Assembly: GCA_964412555.1 (NCBI GenBank)
Contig: CAYPPG010000078.1
Coordinates: forward strand, 1 to 33,351
DNA: 33,351 bases
Direction: 5' to 3'
From: CAYPPG01 sp964412555
GTDB taxonomy: Bacteria > Hinthialibacterota > Hinthialibacteria > Hinthialibacterales > Hinthialibacteraceae
The notes under the pieces were generated by a model that was not told where the DNA came from, ran no database searches, and saw only the letters and a list, made by a program, of their open reading frames with translations. Each line of letters begins with the position of its first letter. Position 1 is the stretch's first letter. Positions 16,711-24,520 of the stretch are shown here, piece after piece. The position numbers and the translations under genes were made by a program.

Positions 16711-16740
16711 GGAGCGCGGGCATCCCTGCCCGCAATTTCA
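16711..16740 (+). repeat. Hairpin repeat family A, copy between convergent genes
   Basis: Consensus copy with stem GCGGGCA/TGCCCGC and loop TCCC, starting GGAGC and ending AATTTCA. It fills most of the 42-base gap between the convergent TerB-like and SpoIIE phosphatase genes, where it could serve as a bidirectional terminator or RNA end hairpin. Confidence 0.85.
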
Positions 16741-16747
16741 GAGTAAT

Positions 16748-18856
16748 TTATATCCGCTGCAGAACCACCAACGTCAAATCGTCATGTTGGGATTTTTTCC
16801 CCGAAAACGAAGCGATCCGGTCGCTGATACGATGAACCGTTTCTTCTGCAGATAGGTTCCTACATTCATCCAACACTTTAATAAAACGGTCAAACGTGAA
16901 TTCTTGCATAGCAGCATTCATGGCTTCCGTGATGCCGTCTGTGTAAAGAACAAGTTTATCGCCTTCCTGCAAACGAACAACATCTTGTTGGGTATTGGAA
17001 GCAAACAACTCGCCATTGATTACTCCCAAGGCAATTCCGGCGGGGATGCATGATTCATAAGATGGTTTGTCTTTTCGAAAAACCAACAAAGGTTCATGCC
17101 CAGCCCTAACGATCTCCATCTCGCCTGTACGGATATTCACGATCCCTAACAGCATACTCACGAACATTCCCTTGCGCATATCCGGAAGAATAAATTGATT
17201 TAAATCGATCAAGATTTCTCGTGCACTCTTATTCTGTGTGGATATGGCACGCAATGCGCTGCGAACTGTTGCCATGGTTAGTGCACCCGGAATTCCTTTT
17301 CCTGAAACATCGGCAATGACGACTGCCAGGCGTTCTTTATCCAGCCAGAGGAAATCGTAGTAGTCACCGCCTACATCCTGCGCGGGAACGCTGCGCGCGG
17401 CAATTTGGTATCCTTTGATTTCAGGGCATGTTTTAGGCAACAGCAGTCGCTGTACTTCTCTTGCCAACTCGATCTCTCGCTGCAACCGCTCTTTTTCCTG
17501 TAGATTTCTGTGCATAATTGCACTGCCCAGCGCATTGGCTGCTTGAACCGATACGGCTATCAGGGTCGCTTCGTCCTGATGTGTAAACTCTTTTTGAGTC
17601 CCGGATTTGTTGATAAGGGAAAGAACAGCAATAGTCTGATCCAGTAGTTTAAGGGGAACCGCCAGTATACTGGTTATTTTGAGATATTCCTCATGCTGTT
17701 GTTGAATCTGTGGATTCTTCTCGGTTTTGGGGATCAAAACCGATTTTCCGGTTTGTGCCACTTCACCGATGATTCCTTCCCCCATCGGCAATTTCTCTGA
17801 ACGGACTACATCGTGAATTCGATCGACTCGATCGGGGGAATAAGGAAAATGCCCCATTTCGAAGGTCGGGGGATAAAGGCCGGATACTGCTCGCGCAGAG
17901 AAAAAAATTCCCTTGTCGGGTGCTTTCTGGGTTTTGGAAAACAACTCATGAATATCATCTCGGATAAAAATAGCTCCGGCAGTCGCGTTGCATAATTCCA
18001 TCCCATAATCCAGCATGATTTGTAAAAGACGGTCTAGGTCAAATCCCCCTAAAAAAGAAATTTCGTCTTCAAAATCCGTTTCGTTGTCTTGAATCGAAGT
18101 CGAAGATAAATCATCGCCGGAACTCAATTTCGATAGAAAGGATATCATCACGTCCTTTTCGGTTTTGAACGAATTGGCGCGCCGTAGTGTTTCCGACAAA
18201 TAGAGATGATTTGCCCGCAAAATAATCAAAAGATAGCCGGTCAATGTAACCGTCGTCACAAGGGAAACTTTGAAAATTTCCGCTGGGACATTCACTCCCC
18301 AAATGATCAGTAAAATGGTCAGCGGTTTCTGAAGTATATGATTGCTGGATTGAACAACGGAAAAAACATGGGTGAGAATGATTAATTGCCAAATCATATA
18401 AAAACTGAGAAACAGGCGTTCGTATATCCGATATTGATCCCCCAATATAACCGAATAGGTTACCATCATTATTAAAATCGCAATGCTGATGATTCGGTAA
18501 ATATTGATCTTATCCAATTCATTGGGAATCTGATTTTTTCTCGTGGATAAAGAACTGAAAATCATCATGGAGTGAGCAAGGTACATCGTGGCCGCGGTCA
18601 AAATGGCCGGATGAAAAATATTGACAAGCCGGGCATACACACTCCTTGGTGGGGGATAGGTCACCTCCAAAATCAAGGCGAAGGTCCATAGAATAAAACC
18701 GACGATCAACAACCTTGATTGTGTAGGTTTGAGAATGGGGACAAAGGGGGAAATGGAATGGCTTTCTGCAATCCCCCTGAAAGTCAGCGAGATAAAGAGA
18801 TAACCTATTATGCCTATGCAAATTGATATATTTAAATAACTGAAAAAATCCCACAT
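16748..18856 (-). CDS. Membrane-bound GAF-SpoIIE/RsbU-type PP2C phosphatase
   Basis: 702 residues. Seven membrane helices (about 1-230) resemble a 7TM sensor module. A linker follows, then a GAF domain (about 275-440, with LPMGEGIIGEVAQTGKSVLIP and ILAVPLKLLDQTIAVLSLIN), a short coiled coil (MHRNLQEKERLQREIELAREVQRLLLP) and a SpoIIE phosphatase domain (about 475-702). Metal-binding motifs are intact: VGGDYYDF, IADVSGKGIPGAL, RAGHEPLL, YTDGITEA and HDDLTLVVL. It should dephosphorylate a STAS-domain antagonist in response to a membrane or small-molecule signal; the STAS protein at 15923-16225 is the obvious nearby candidate. A stop codon directly upstream in frame supports the ATG at 18856, although the ribosome site is weak. 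Confidence 0.92.
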   Translation of the reverse strand: MWDFFSYLNISICIGIIGYLFISLTFRGIAESHSISPFVPILKPTQSRLLIVGFILWTFALILEVTYPPPRSVYARLVNIFHPAILTAATMYLAHSMMIFSSLSTRKNQIPNELDKINIYRIISIAILIMMVTYSVILGDQYRIYERLFLSFYMIWQLIILTHVFSVVQSSNHILQKPLTILLIIWGVNVPAEIFKVSLVTTVTLTGYLLIILRANHLYLSETLRRANSFKTEKDVMISFLSKLSSGDDLSSTSIQDNETDFEDEISFLGGFDLDRLLQIMLDYGMELCNATAGAIFIRDDIHELFSKTQKAPDKGIFFSARAVSGLYPPTFEMGHFPYSPDRVDRIHDVVRSEKLPMGEGIIGEVAQTGKSVLIPKTEKNPQIQQQHEEYLKITSILAVPLKLLDQTIAVLSLINKSGTQKEFTHQDEATLIAVSVQAANALGSAIMHRNLQEKERLQREIELAREVQRLLLPKTCPEIKGYQIAARSVPAQDVGGDYYDFLWLDKERLAVVIADVSGKGIPGALTMATVRSALRAISTQNKSAREILIDLNQFILPDMRKGMFVSMLLGIVNIRTGEMEIVRAGHEPLLVFRKDKPSYESCIPAGIALGVINGELFASNTQQDVVRLQEGDKLVLYTDGITEAMNAAMQEFTFDRFIKVLDECRNLSAEETVHRISDRIASFSGKKSQHDDLTLVVLQRI

Positions 18857-19054
18857 AGCAAGACTCGGCTATCATTCGACTATCCGAAAATAATCCCTCC
18901 TACCCCAAGAAAATCATTATACACGATTTCCCTTCAGAAAGTAGCGGAATCAGGTGGCTTTGGCAATCATTTTGACTCGAAAAGAAACCGGTATCTTGCC
19001 AATTTTTTCTTATTAGCCCCGAAACAATGGTGTTTTCTTCTCTAGTGGATCGAT

Positions 19055-19675
19055 TTAGCCCGCAAAATTAGGAGGAAAATTCCCGTTGTACATTTTCCCA
19101 TCGACCATCAAATTCCGGACGACGCTGGGATCACCCCCATACCAATAAATATCTCCATTACTCACCAACCCGTTTGTCGGCGTATAGGTATTTCCCTGAC
19201 CGTTGTTGCGCTGGATACCAAAAAACGGTTGTGCCGAGTACAATCCGTTTTCCGCTATATCCGGCCCTCGGGAAAAGATGTTATAGGCGACATTCCGTTG
19301 GCCGCGATTCGCCACGCCGGTTTCATATGCGGCTTCCGTTCCCTCAAAACGAGCCGCGGCGGAATCTTGAAAGGGATCATGAGGAAGTGAACCGATATAC
19401 GATACCGGCGATGTCAAAAAGAAAAGACCGGCTTCCGATCTCGCCCGTCTCCCAGTGAAAATATTGTCTTCCGATTCCGGGGGATAAGAATTGTTATCCA
19501 AATAATACATTTCATGCGCTTGAGCCAACGCTCGGATATCCGACTTGACACGCGAGACTTTGGCGCGAATTTGCGCATTGATGAAATTGGGAACAGCGAT
19601 GGCCGCTAGAATTCCAATAATAGCCACAACGATCAAAAGTTCGATTAATGTGAATGCCGCTGTTTTGAAACGCAT
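19055..19675 (-). CDS. Type IV pilin-like pseudopilin (GspG-like)
   Basis: 206 residues, complete. The class III signal is MRFKTAA, then FTLIELL, with the mature Phe1/Glu5 and a hydrophobic helix ending AVPNFINAQIRAK. The residue before the cut is Ala rather than the usual Gly, as in many environmental pseudopilins. The soluble part has the GspG-like pattern VKSDIRALAQAHEMYYLDNNSYPPE and PHDPF, then a Gly/Asn-rich C-terminal region (GDIYWYGGDPSVVRN). The ATG at 19675 has CGGAG about 10 bases upstream. It is a paralogue of the truncated protein at 1-288 with an almost identical N-helix. It stands alone, about 230 bases from the next gene in the same direction. Confidence 0.92.
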   Translation of the reverse strand: MRFKTAAFTLIELLIVVAIIGILAAIAVPNFINAQIRAKVSRVKSDIRALAQAHEMYYLDNNSYPPESEDNIFTGRRARSEAGLFFLTSPVSYIGSLPHDPFQDSAAARFEGTEAAYETGVANRGQRNVAYNIFSRGPDIAENGLYSAQPFFGIQRNNGQGNTYTPTNGLVSNGDIYWYGGDPSVVRNLMVDGKMYNGNFPPNFAG

Positions 19676-19830
19676 CGTTCATTACTCCGTTTTGAGTCAA
19701 GGTAGAAGATGTTGGCTCGATGGATGCAATCTTCATTTTATTGTGTTTATGCCAGGATACAAAACAACTACCAGAATAAACTGTCATGCAGAACCGGCTG
19801 GAAACGGCGCCTTTCTACATAAGAAATGCG

Positions 19831-19854
19831 GGGGCAATCCTATGGGATTGCCCC
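19831..19854 (-). terminator. Hairpin terminator after the exported propeller-like gene
   Basis: Perfect 10-bp stem GGGGCAATCC (19831-19840) and GGATTGCCCC (19845-19854) with a TATG loop, 56 bases past the stop of the gene at 19910-21388. On the minus strand it is followed by CGCATTTCTT, a weak T-rich tract, so termination may be partial. Confidence 0.65.
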
Positions 19855-19909
19855 ATGTTACAGTCTGTCGATGAAAATATCGGTTTTAGGATATTCCTTT
19901 ATTGAGGAA

Positions 19910-21388
19910 TTAGTACAATGCCCAGTTTATAACCGGTGTCCCTTCCGCCGGATTGTGGAAGACCATCGCGACGATATCGCGGGCTGCGCCTTCAGGAACT
20001 GCCCGGCTTCCCCAAGCAAATGATACAACTTCGTTATGGATCGCAGGAATCGGTTCTCCCGGATCCCCTCCGAGCGTTTCCTCGAATTCGGGCAACGGAT
20101 GAACGACAAACGCATCTGTGGCCGGTGAACCATCCGAATTGAAAATTCGTCCGACAACACTTGTTGTAAATTGGACATCATCGGCGAGATTGTCATCCCA
20201 AGAAAAAACTATCGTTCCGTTGGGAGCTACAGCACAGCGTGGGCGTCCCAAACTTCGCCCGTCCCCATGTTGGCTGACAACGAGATAAGGACCCACTCGC
20301 TCTCCTTCACTGTTCCAAATTTGACCGAGCAAGACCGGAAAATCGACCATATCATCGGGAAGGCCGATATCGGCAGGTCCATTGGTTTGATGAATGGTTA
20401 CAAATGTGTTGGTTCCACTTCCATCCATCCAACTGACTCCTATGCCTGTCTCTTCATCGGTCGCGATGAATTCTTTGAGTCGATTGCCTTCGTTATCGAA
20501 AATGATGCCTTTATCCAAACGAGAGCCACCAACAGACGAATCGTTATCCACATACATTGCCACAAATCCGTCCCCCAGCGCCCCGAGTCTGAAATCTTCT
20601 TGACTACCCGTCAAATCCTCGGAGACGTAAATCTCATCCATGAAACGAGTACCGTCGGCATTGAAGATATTGATCGTCGCAACGTGATCTCCTCCGGTAG
20701 GATAATCCGGATCGGCTTCATAGCGATGTCCACGGCAGACCGTTCCGATTACAAATTTTCCATCAGACAACCAGCAGCAGTCCCATTCACGGTGTCCGGC
20801 GCTGAATTGAGAAATGGAGATTGGCGGTGTGATTGGTTCCAGATTTTCATCGAACAATCGAAAAAATCCATGCCCCTGCCCGTCGTCTTGAACGATTCCG
20901 TCCGCATCGCCTATTGTTTCCGGCAACTGGGCTTCCGAACCCATCAATTGTCCATATTTGTAAGTAGCTGCCGCCAGGAAACCTCCGCCGACTCGATCCG
21001 CTTTGTTGAGGGTCCAGTTGGTATTGCTACCGGTGTTGATACCCACAATGATATCTTCAGCGCTGGATTCCTCGATAATATCTTTTAAGCGATTTCCGTT
21101 CGCGTCGATACCGCTGACATGATGACTGCCGTTCCGGTTGACCCAAAAGACGGTTGTCGTTCCATTGTTGAGAATGGACGCTTTCGGTTCGCGATCTTCT
21201 CCGTCCGTTTTGGCTAAGATCACCGGGCCATCGGGGGTAATGGCCTCCAAATTTTCGAGATCCGCAAAAGTGGGGGTATCGTCAATGACGGTGATTTCTT
21301 CTCCAAGCGGCTGTGAAAAACTCGGAATTCCGCTCAGCGAAAAGAATGTGAATAGTAAAAAAAAGAAAATTCCTTGTTTTCGAATCAT
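19910..21388 (-). CDS. Large exported protein, probable beta-propeller, function unknown
   Basis: 492 residues. A signal peptide (to about 26, ending SFSQP) is followed by a beta-rich body with recurring blade-like segments: TTVFWVNRNGSHHVSGIDANGNRLKD, GFFRLFDENLEPITPP, ATINIFNADGTRFMD, KGIIFDNEGNRLKE, GQIWNSEGERVGPY, GRIFNSDGSPATD. Each has the pattern x-hydrophobic-F/D-x(0-3)-N/D-G-x-R/P, which repeats roughly every 60-75 residues and points to a propeller of six or seven blades. No catalytic motif is seen. GAAAGGACG before the ATG is a good ribosome site. Such proteins often bind sugars or surface polymers, but no function can be assigned. Confidence 0.7.
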   Translation of the reverse strand: MIRKQGIFFFLLFTFFSLSGIPSFSQPLGEEITVIDDTPTFADLENLEAITPDGPVILAKTDGEDREPKASILNNGTTTVFWVNRNGSHHVSGIDANGNRLKDIIEESSAEDIIVGINTGSNTNWTLNKADRVGGGFLAAATYKYGQLMGSEAQLPETIGDADGIVQDDGQGHGFFRLFDENLEPITPPISISQFSAGHREWDCCWLSDGKFVIGTVCRGHRYEADPDYPTGGDHVATINIFNADGTRFMDEIYVSEDLTGSQEDFRLGALGDGFVAMYVDNDSSVGGSRLDKGIIFDNEGNRLKEFIATDEETGIGVSWMDGSGTNTFVTIHQTNGPADIGLPDDMVDFPVLLGQIWNSEGERVGPYLVVSQHGDGRSLGRPRCAVAPNGTIVFSWDDNLADDVQFTTSVVGRIFNSDGSPATDAFVVHPLPEFEETLGGDPGEPIPAIHNEVVSFAWGSRAVPEGAARDIVAMVFHNPAEGTPVINWALY

Positions 21389-21498
21389 TTTGTTCGTCCT
21401 TTCAATCGTGAAGTAGGTAATGTTGTGGATTTTGAATCGATCTAATTCATATTCAATCTACAAAATATTTGAAAACCACCTCCCTTCCATAAATACCT

Positions 21499-21530
21499 GG
21501 AGCGCGGGCATCCCTGCCCGCATCTTTTTC
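21499..21530 (+). repeat. Hairpin repeat family A, copy in intergenic region
   Basis: Consensus copy, starting GGAGCGCGGG, stem GCGGGCA/TGCCCGC with loop TCCC, ending ATCTTTTTC. It lies about 110 bases upstream of the leftward gene starting at 21388, in the same orientation on the + strand as all the other copies. Confidence 0.85.
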
Positions 21531-21942
21531 ATCCTTTCGCCGTAAACATGAAAGCATTCATAAATCTACTGTTTCTACTACGTTTTCCCACGATCAACTC
21601 TTACGAATTCAAAGATGTTTTAACATAAAAAAAGCGTATTTTAATAGTACAGTGTGTATATTGAAACGGAATTTCATTGAGGTCGTGTCAGTTTTCTATA
21701 AAAATTTGATTAGAGATGTACATGTATATACACTTATATACAAGAGATAGTATTGCATTAATTTAAATTTCTGGGAAGAGAAATGATGCAAAGTCGGGGC
21801 GGTTCGCGAACCGCCCCTACGACGGGGTCTCGCTCAAGCCTAAGAGAAAGCAGGTATTGAATATCAGGTCGGGGCGGTTCGCGAACCGTCCCTACGACAG
21901 TGTCACATCCAATTCTCAAGAAAGCAGGTCTTAAATCAGAAC
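21531..21942. other. AT-rich intergenic stretch between two leftward genes
   Basis: No gene seen. The stretch 21600-21780 is strongly AT-rich with alternating purine-pyrimidine runs (around 21718-21745, ATGTATATACAC-like). The right part holds the two family B palindromic repeats. It lies downstream of rex and upstream of the 19910-21388 gene, so promoters for the latter may be here, but none stands out. Confidence 0.5.
21793..21899 (+). repeat. Hairpin repeat family B, tandem pair (76-bp period)
   Basis: Two 31-base copies at 21793-21823 and 21869-21899. The core of the first is a perfect 22-base palindrome (GGGGCGGTTCG and its complement) framed by GTC and TACGAC; the second has one C-to-T change that keeps a G-T pair. 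The spacers after each copy share AAGAAAGCAGGT-like sequence, so the whole 76-base unit is duplicated. Confidence 0.88.
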
Positions 21943-22650
21943 TTACGCCTCCTCAATAATTCCAGGAACTTCTTGACATTGGTTTTCGCGGCCGTGCAAT
22001 TGTCCAATATGATACGAAATTGTCAATAATCCACGGGTCAGGTGCTCGTGGACAAGGATCACATCATCCGGGACAATCAATTCCGTCGGTGCAAAGTTCC
22101 AAATTCCTTTTACATCGCCTGCAACAAGGCGATCCGCAATATCTTGGGCGGCGGAAGCGGGAGTGCATATTACCCCGATTTCGATACAGCGCTCCCTACA
22201 CATGGTTGGAATTTTATCTATATCGAACACTGGCACACCGCGCACAGAATAACTGTGAAATTTCGGATTGACATCAAAAATTGCCCGTATTTTAAACCCT
22301 TGCCGTTCGAAGGAAATGTAATTTGCAATCGCTTGTCCGATGTTTCCAAATCCGACAATCGCGAAATGGAAAGGGCTGCGCGCCAAAAACACTTCCCGAA
22401 TGGCCGCCAGCAGTTCCGGCACTGCATACCCTACTCCTGTTTGCCCTCGCACATTGAGCGGCAAAAAATCTTGTTTCACGACAGCTGGATTCACATGTAA
22501 CAAATCCGCCAGTTTACGAGTCGACACTCTCTCGATTCCTTTTTGGGTAAATTCTTCCAGCACGTTCAAATAACGGGACATCCGAAATAATGTCGCTTCG
22601 CTCAAAACGGGAGGTTTCCCGGCATTGGTCATAGTCAGTTCGTCTGTCAT
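21943..22650 (-). CDS. rex: Redox-sensing transcriptional repressor Rex
   Basis: 235 residues. An N-terminal winged helix (about 16-75: LFRMSRYLNVLEEFTQKGIERVSTRKLADLLHVNPAVVKQDFL, then TGVGY) is followed by a Rossmann domain with AIVGFGNIG (97-105), the FDVNP acidic end of strand 2, and the typical VICTPASAAQDIADRL and GIWNFAPTEL. Rex senses the NADH/NAD+ ratio and, in other bacteria, represses fermentation and respiration genes when NADH is low. The recognition segment differs slightly from classical members (NVRGQTGVGY in place of FGxxGKRGVGY). No Shine-Dalgarno is clear; a second ATG lies at 22632. A 7-bp inverted repeat upstream (22664-22691) could serve self-control. Confidence 0.92.
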   Translation of the reverse strand: MTDELTMTNAGKPPVLSEATLFRMSRYLNVLEEFTQKGIERVSTRKLADLLHVNPAVVKQDFLPLNVRGQTGVGYAVPELLAAIREVFLARSPFHFAIVGFGNIGQAIANYISFERQGFKIRAIFDVNPKFHSYSVRGVPVFDIDKIPTMCRERCIEIGVICTPASAAQDIADRLVAGDVKGIWNFAPTELIVPDDVILVHEHLTRGLLTISYHIGQLHGRENQCQEVPGIIEEA

Positions 22651-22663
22651 GATCGCTCATTGG

Positions 22664-22691
22664 TAGTAAAAGATAGATAAATTATTTACTA
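22664..22691. promoter_or_regulatory. Possible operator upstream of rex
   Basis: Inverted repeat TAGTAAA (22664-22670) and TTTACTA (22685-22691) with a 14-base AT-rich spacer, 14 bases before the rex start. It does not match the published Rex consensus (TTGTGAA half-sites), so its role is open. Confidence 0.25.
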
Positions 22692-22993
22692 ATATACACC
22701 TTATCTGAACTCTTGGAAAGGCTAAATTTCAATATTCCTTTCATTTCATTCTATTTCTTAGTATATTGAATCCTAATCACATTTTCGATGGGGATTCTTG
22801 AAATGAATCGTAAAGCCCTTTTTTCAAGTATAGAAGGAGTTTTACAGTTAGCAGCAGTATCCCACATGAATTTCCAGTTGAGCGGGTAATCAGGGCGAAA
22901 CGTCGGGTTTGTCCTGGCGGTTGAGTGTTCTCTGGTTAGGGTAGACTTCGCTTATTCCGGATATCTACTCAATATTCTCAAGCAAGGAGGGTA
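22692..22993. other. Intergenic region between divergent rex and CBM9-like genes
   Basis: With 22651-22691 this makes a 343-base gap between divergent genes. It should hold both promoters, but no clear -35/-10 pair is seen. A 28-codon open frame at 22803-22889 has a weak GGGGA upstream and no recognisable content. A weak GTAGA/TCTAC pair lies near 22940-22970. Confidence 0.4.
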
Positions 22994-22999
22994 ATGAAT

Positions 23000-23668
23000 A
23001 TGAATTCGAAACAAATCGTGATTCCTAAAATCGAAGAAGAAATCCGCATCGATGGCAATTTCAATGAGCCTGTCTGGGGCAATGCCGCCATCATCACACC
23101 ATTTTTCCACAATGACGGAAGCGGTATCGAAACGGAGACAACACTACTCCGCATTTGTTATAATACGAGTTTTCTCTATTTGGGGTGGATTTGTTCCGAT
23201 TCCGATATTCAGGCGACAATGACTCGGCACGATGCGAATTTATGGGAAGAAGAGGTGGTGGAATTCTTTTTGGCACCGCAAACACTCACCCGTTATTTCG
23301 AATTGCAATGGAATCCATTAGGCACATCATTCGACGGTATCATCCAAAATACTCTGAACGACGAGGGATTTTCCATCAAAAGAGATTTGAATCGCGATTG
23401 GAATCCTGAAAATATACAATCTGCGGTTATTGTCGAAGGAAAACTCAATGATACATCCTCTCCGGATAAGGAATGGCGTGTCGAAGTGGCGATTCCTTTT
23501 TCAGATTTGGAGGTCACTCCTCCCAAACAAGGCGATGTTTGGCGGGTAAATTTTTATCGTTACAACCGCACGAAAGGAAAAAAAACGGAGCATGTTGCAT
23601 GGTCGCCTACTCGAACGAAAACGTTTCACGAACCGAACCGATTTGGATACCTTGAATTCGGCAAGTGA
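23000..23668 (+). CDS. CBM9-like carbohydrate-binding domain protein
   Basis: 222 residues from the ATG at 23000; an ATG at 22994 is also in frame, but AAGGAGG (22984-22990) is better spaced for 23000. The whole protein is one beta-sandwich of the CBM9 type: IDGNFNEPVWGNAA near the start, LLRICYNTSFLYLGWICSDSDI, LWEEEVVEFFLAP, YFELQWNPLGTSFD, WRVEVAIPFSDL, GDVWRVNFYRYNR and the closing AWSPT...FHEPNRFGYLEF. In xylanases this domain binds sugar chain ends. Here it has no catalytic partner, and no signal peptide is visible, so it would stay in the cytoplasm unless exported by another route. The ligand is unknown. Confidence 0.83.
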   Translation: MNSKQIVIPKIEEEIRIDGNFNEPVWGNAAIITPFFHNDGSGIETETTLLRICYNTSFLYLGWICSDSDIQATMTRHDANLWEEEVVEFFLAPQTLTRYFELQWNPLGTSFDGIIQNTLNDEGFSIKRDLNRDWNPENIQSAVIVEGKLNDTSSPDKEWRVEVAIPFSDLEVTPPKQGDVWRVNFYRYNRTKGKKTEHVAWSPTRTKTFHEPNRFGYLEFGK

Positions 23669-23842
23669 AAAAATAGCGATGCGTTGACCTGCTGGTTTTA
23701 CTCTCGAGAGGGTATGATTTTATTATGTATTTGCTTTTAACTTCGAATAGGACTTTTCGAAATTGATAATCGGTGATATTTATTTTAAAGAGTGTTTTTC
23801 ATGTCTTGCTGGACAAGGGAATTCTGTTTTAACTTACACAAA

Positions 23843-23864
23843 AAACATAACTTACGTTATGTTT
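23843..23864. promoter_or_regulatory. Palindrome upstream of a two-gene unit
   Basis: Perfect 9-bp inverted repeat AAACATAAC (23843-23851) and GTTATGTTT (23856-23864) with a TTAC centre, 32 bases before the start at 23897. Its AT-rich make-up and place suit an operator rather than a terminator. A second AACTTAC occurs just upstream at about 23830. Confidence 0.45.
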
Positions 23865-23896
23865 CTTCATAATTAGCCTAAGTATGGAGGAATGCC

Positions 23897-24520
23897 ATGG
23901 CGGCAACAATGAAAGATATTGAAGAAGAAATGGATGAAATACGGATGCTGATGAAGATCTGGAATAAATTTTATCAGATCTTGACAACAGCCTTTTATGG
24001 CGATGAGACGGATGTCAATAAACTGGATCCGGAATTTCAGCAGATCAAACAGATCGTTGCTGAGCACCATGCACATTTTATGAAAGTGATCAAGAAGGAC
24101 TTTCATATTGGGCAATCCATTCTGACAACGGTGAAACGAACAATCTCTTTGGCAGGTTTTCACCACTTGAGTCCACTCGAAGTCAATAAAACCCTTATTG
24201 AATGGCATGACGCGAACATTCTTCTCAATGAAACCCTTGGTTCTTTGGAAAGTGAACGAGATAAGATTCTTCGGCACCGGCAGACAAAAATTCCAGGCAA
24301 ATCCGGCAAAGATAAAGCGAAAGATTTCTTCCAGGGCGGAACATTCAAGATGGTTGTCAATATCGTCGTGATCGTGGCCATCGTCGGCGTGCTCTACATG
24401 TATTGGGATGCCATTTCCCAATCGTCGTTTTATCAAAGTTACCTGGCAAAATTCATTGATCCGATCCTCAAAATGGTCGGTATAGAACCTTCCACTCCCC
24501 CTGCTAACGGAGGAGCATGA
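23897..24520 (+). CDS. Tail-anchored membrane protein of unknown function
   Basis: 207 residues. The N-terminal 145 residues are helical and charged (KDIEEEMDEIRMLMKIWNKF, VKRTISLAGFHHLSPLEVNKTL, NILLNETLGSLESERDKIL). A basic linker (KIPGKSGKDKAKD) and a single membrane helix follow (about 153-172, MVVNIVVIVAIVGVLYMYW), with a short tail (PTPPANGGA-like) at the end. With no signal peptide, the helical part should face the cytoplasm. TGGAGGAATGCC gives a strong ribosome site. The last four bases (ATGA) overlap the next gene, so both are translated together. I recognise no family. The palindrome at 23843-23864 may control the pair. Confidence 0.75.
   Translation: MAATMKDIEEEMDEIRMLMKIWNKFYQILTTAFYGDETDVNKLDPEFQQIKQIVAEHHAHFMKVIKKDFHIGQSILTTVKRTISLAGFHHLSPLEVNKTLIEWHDANILLNETLGSLESERDKILRHRQTKIPGKSGKDKAKDFFQGGTFKMVVNIVVIVAIVGVLYMYWDAISQSSFYQSYLAKFIDPILKMVGIEPSTPPANGGA

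Noticed and set aside
20171..21088. A 305-codon open frame on the + strand
   Set aside because: Antisense to the exported propeller-like gene, with no signal, motif or ribosome site; a shadow frame.
22651..22700. Classical Rex operator controlling rex itself
   Set aside because: The inverted repeat here (TAGTAAA/TTTACTA) does not match TTGTGAA-type half-sites.
22803..22889. Small 28-codon gene upstream of the CBM9-like gene
   Set aside because: Weak ribosome site, no recognisable content, and length within chance for this AT-rich stretch.
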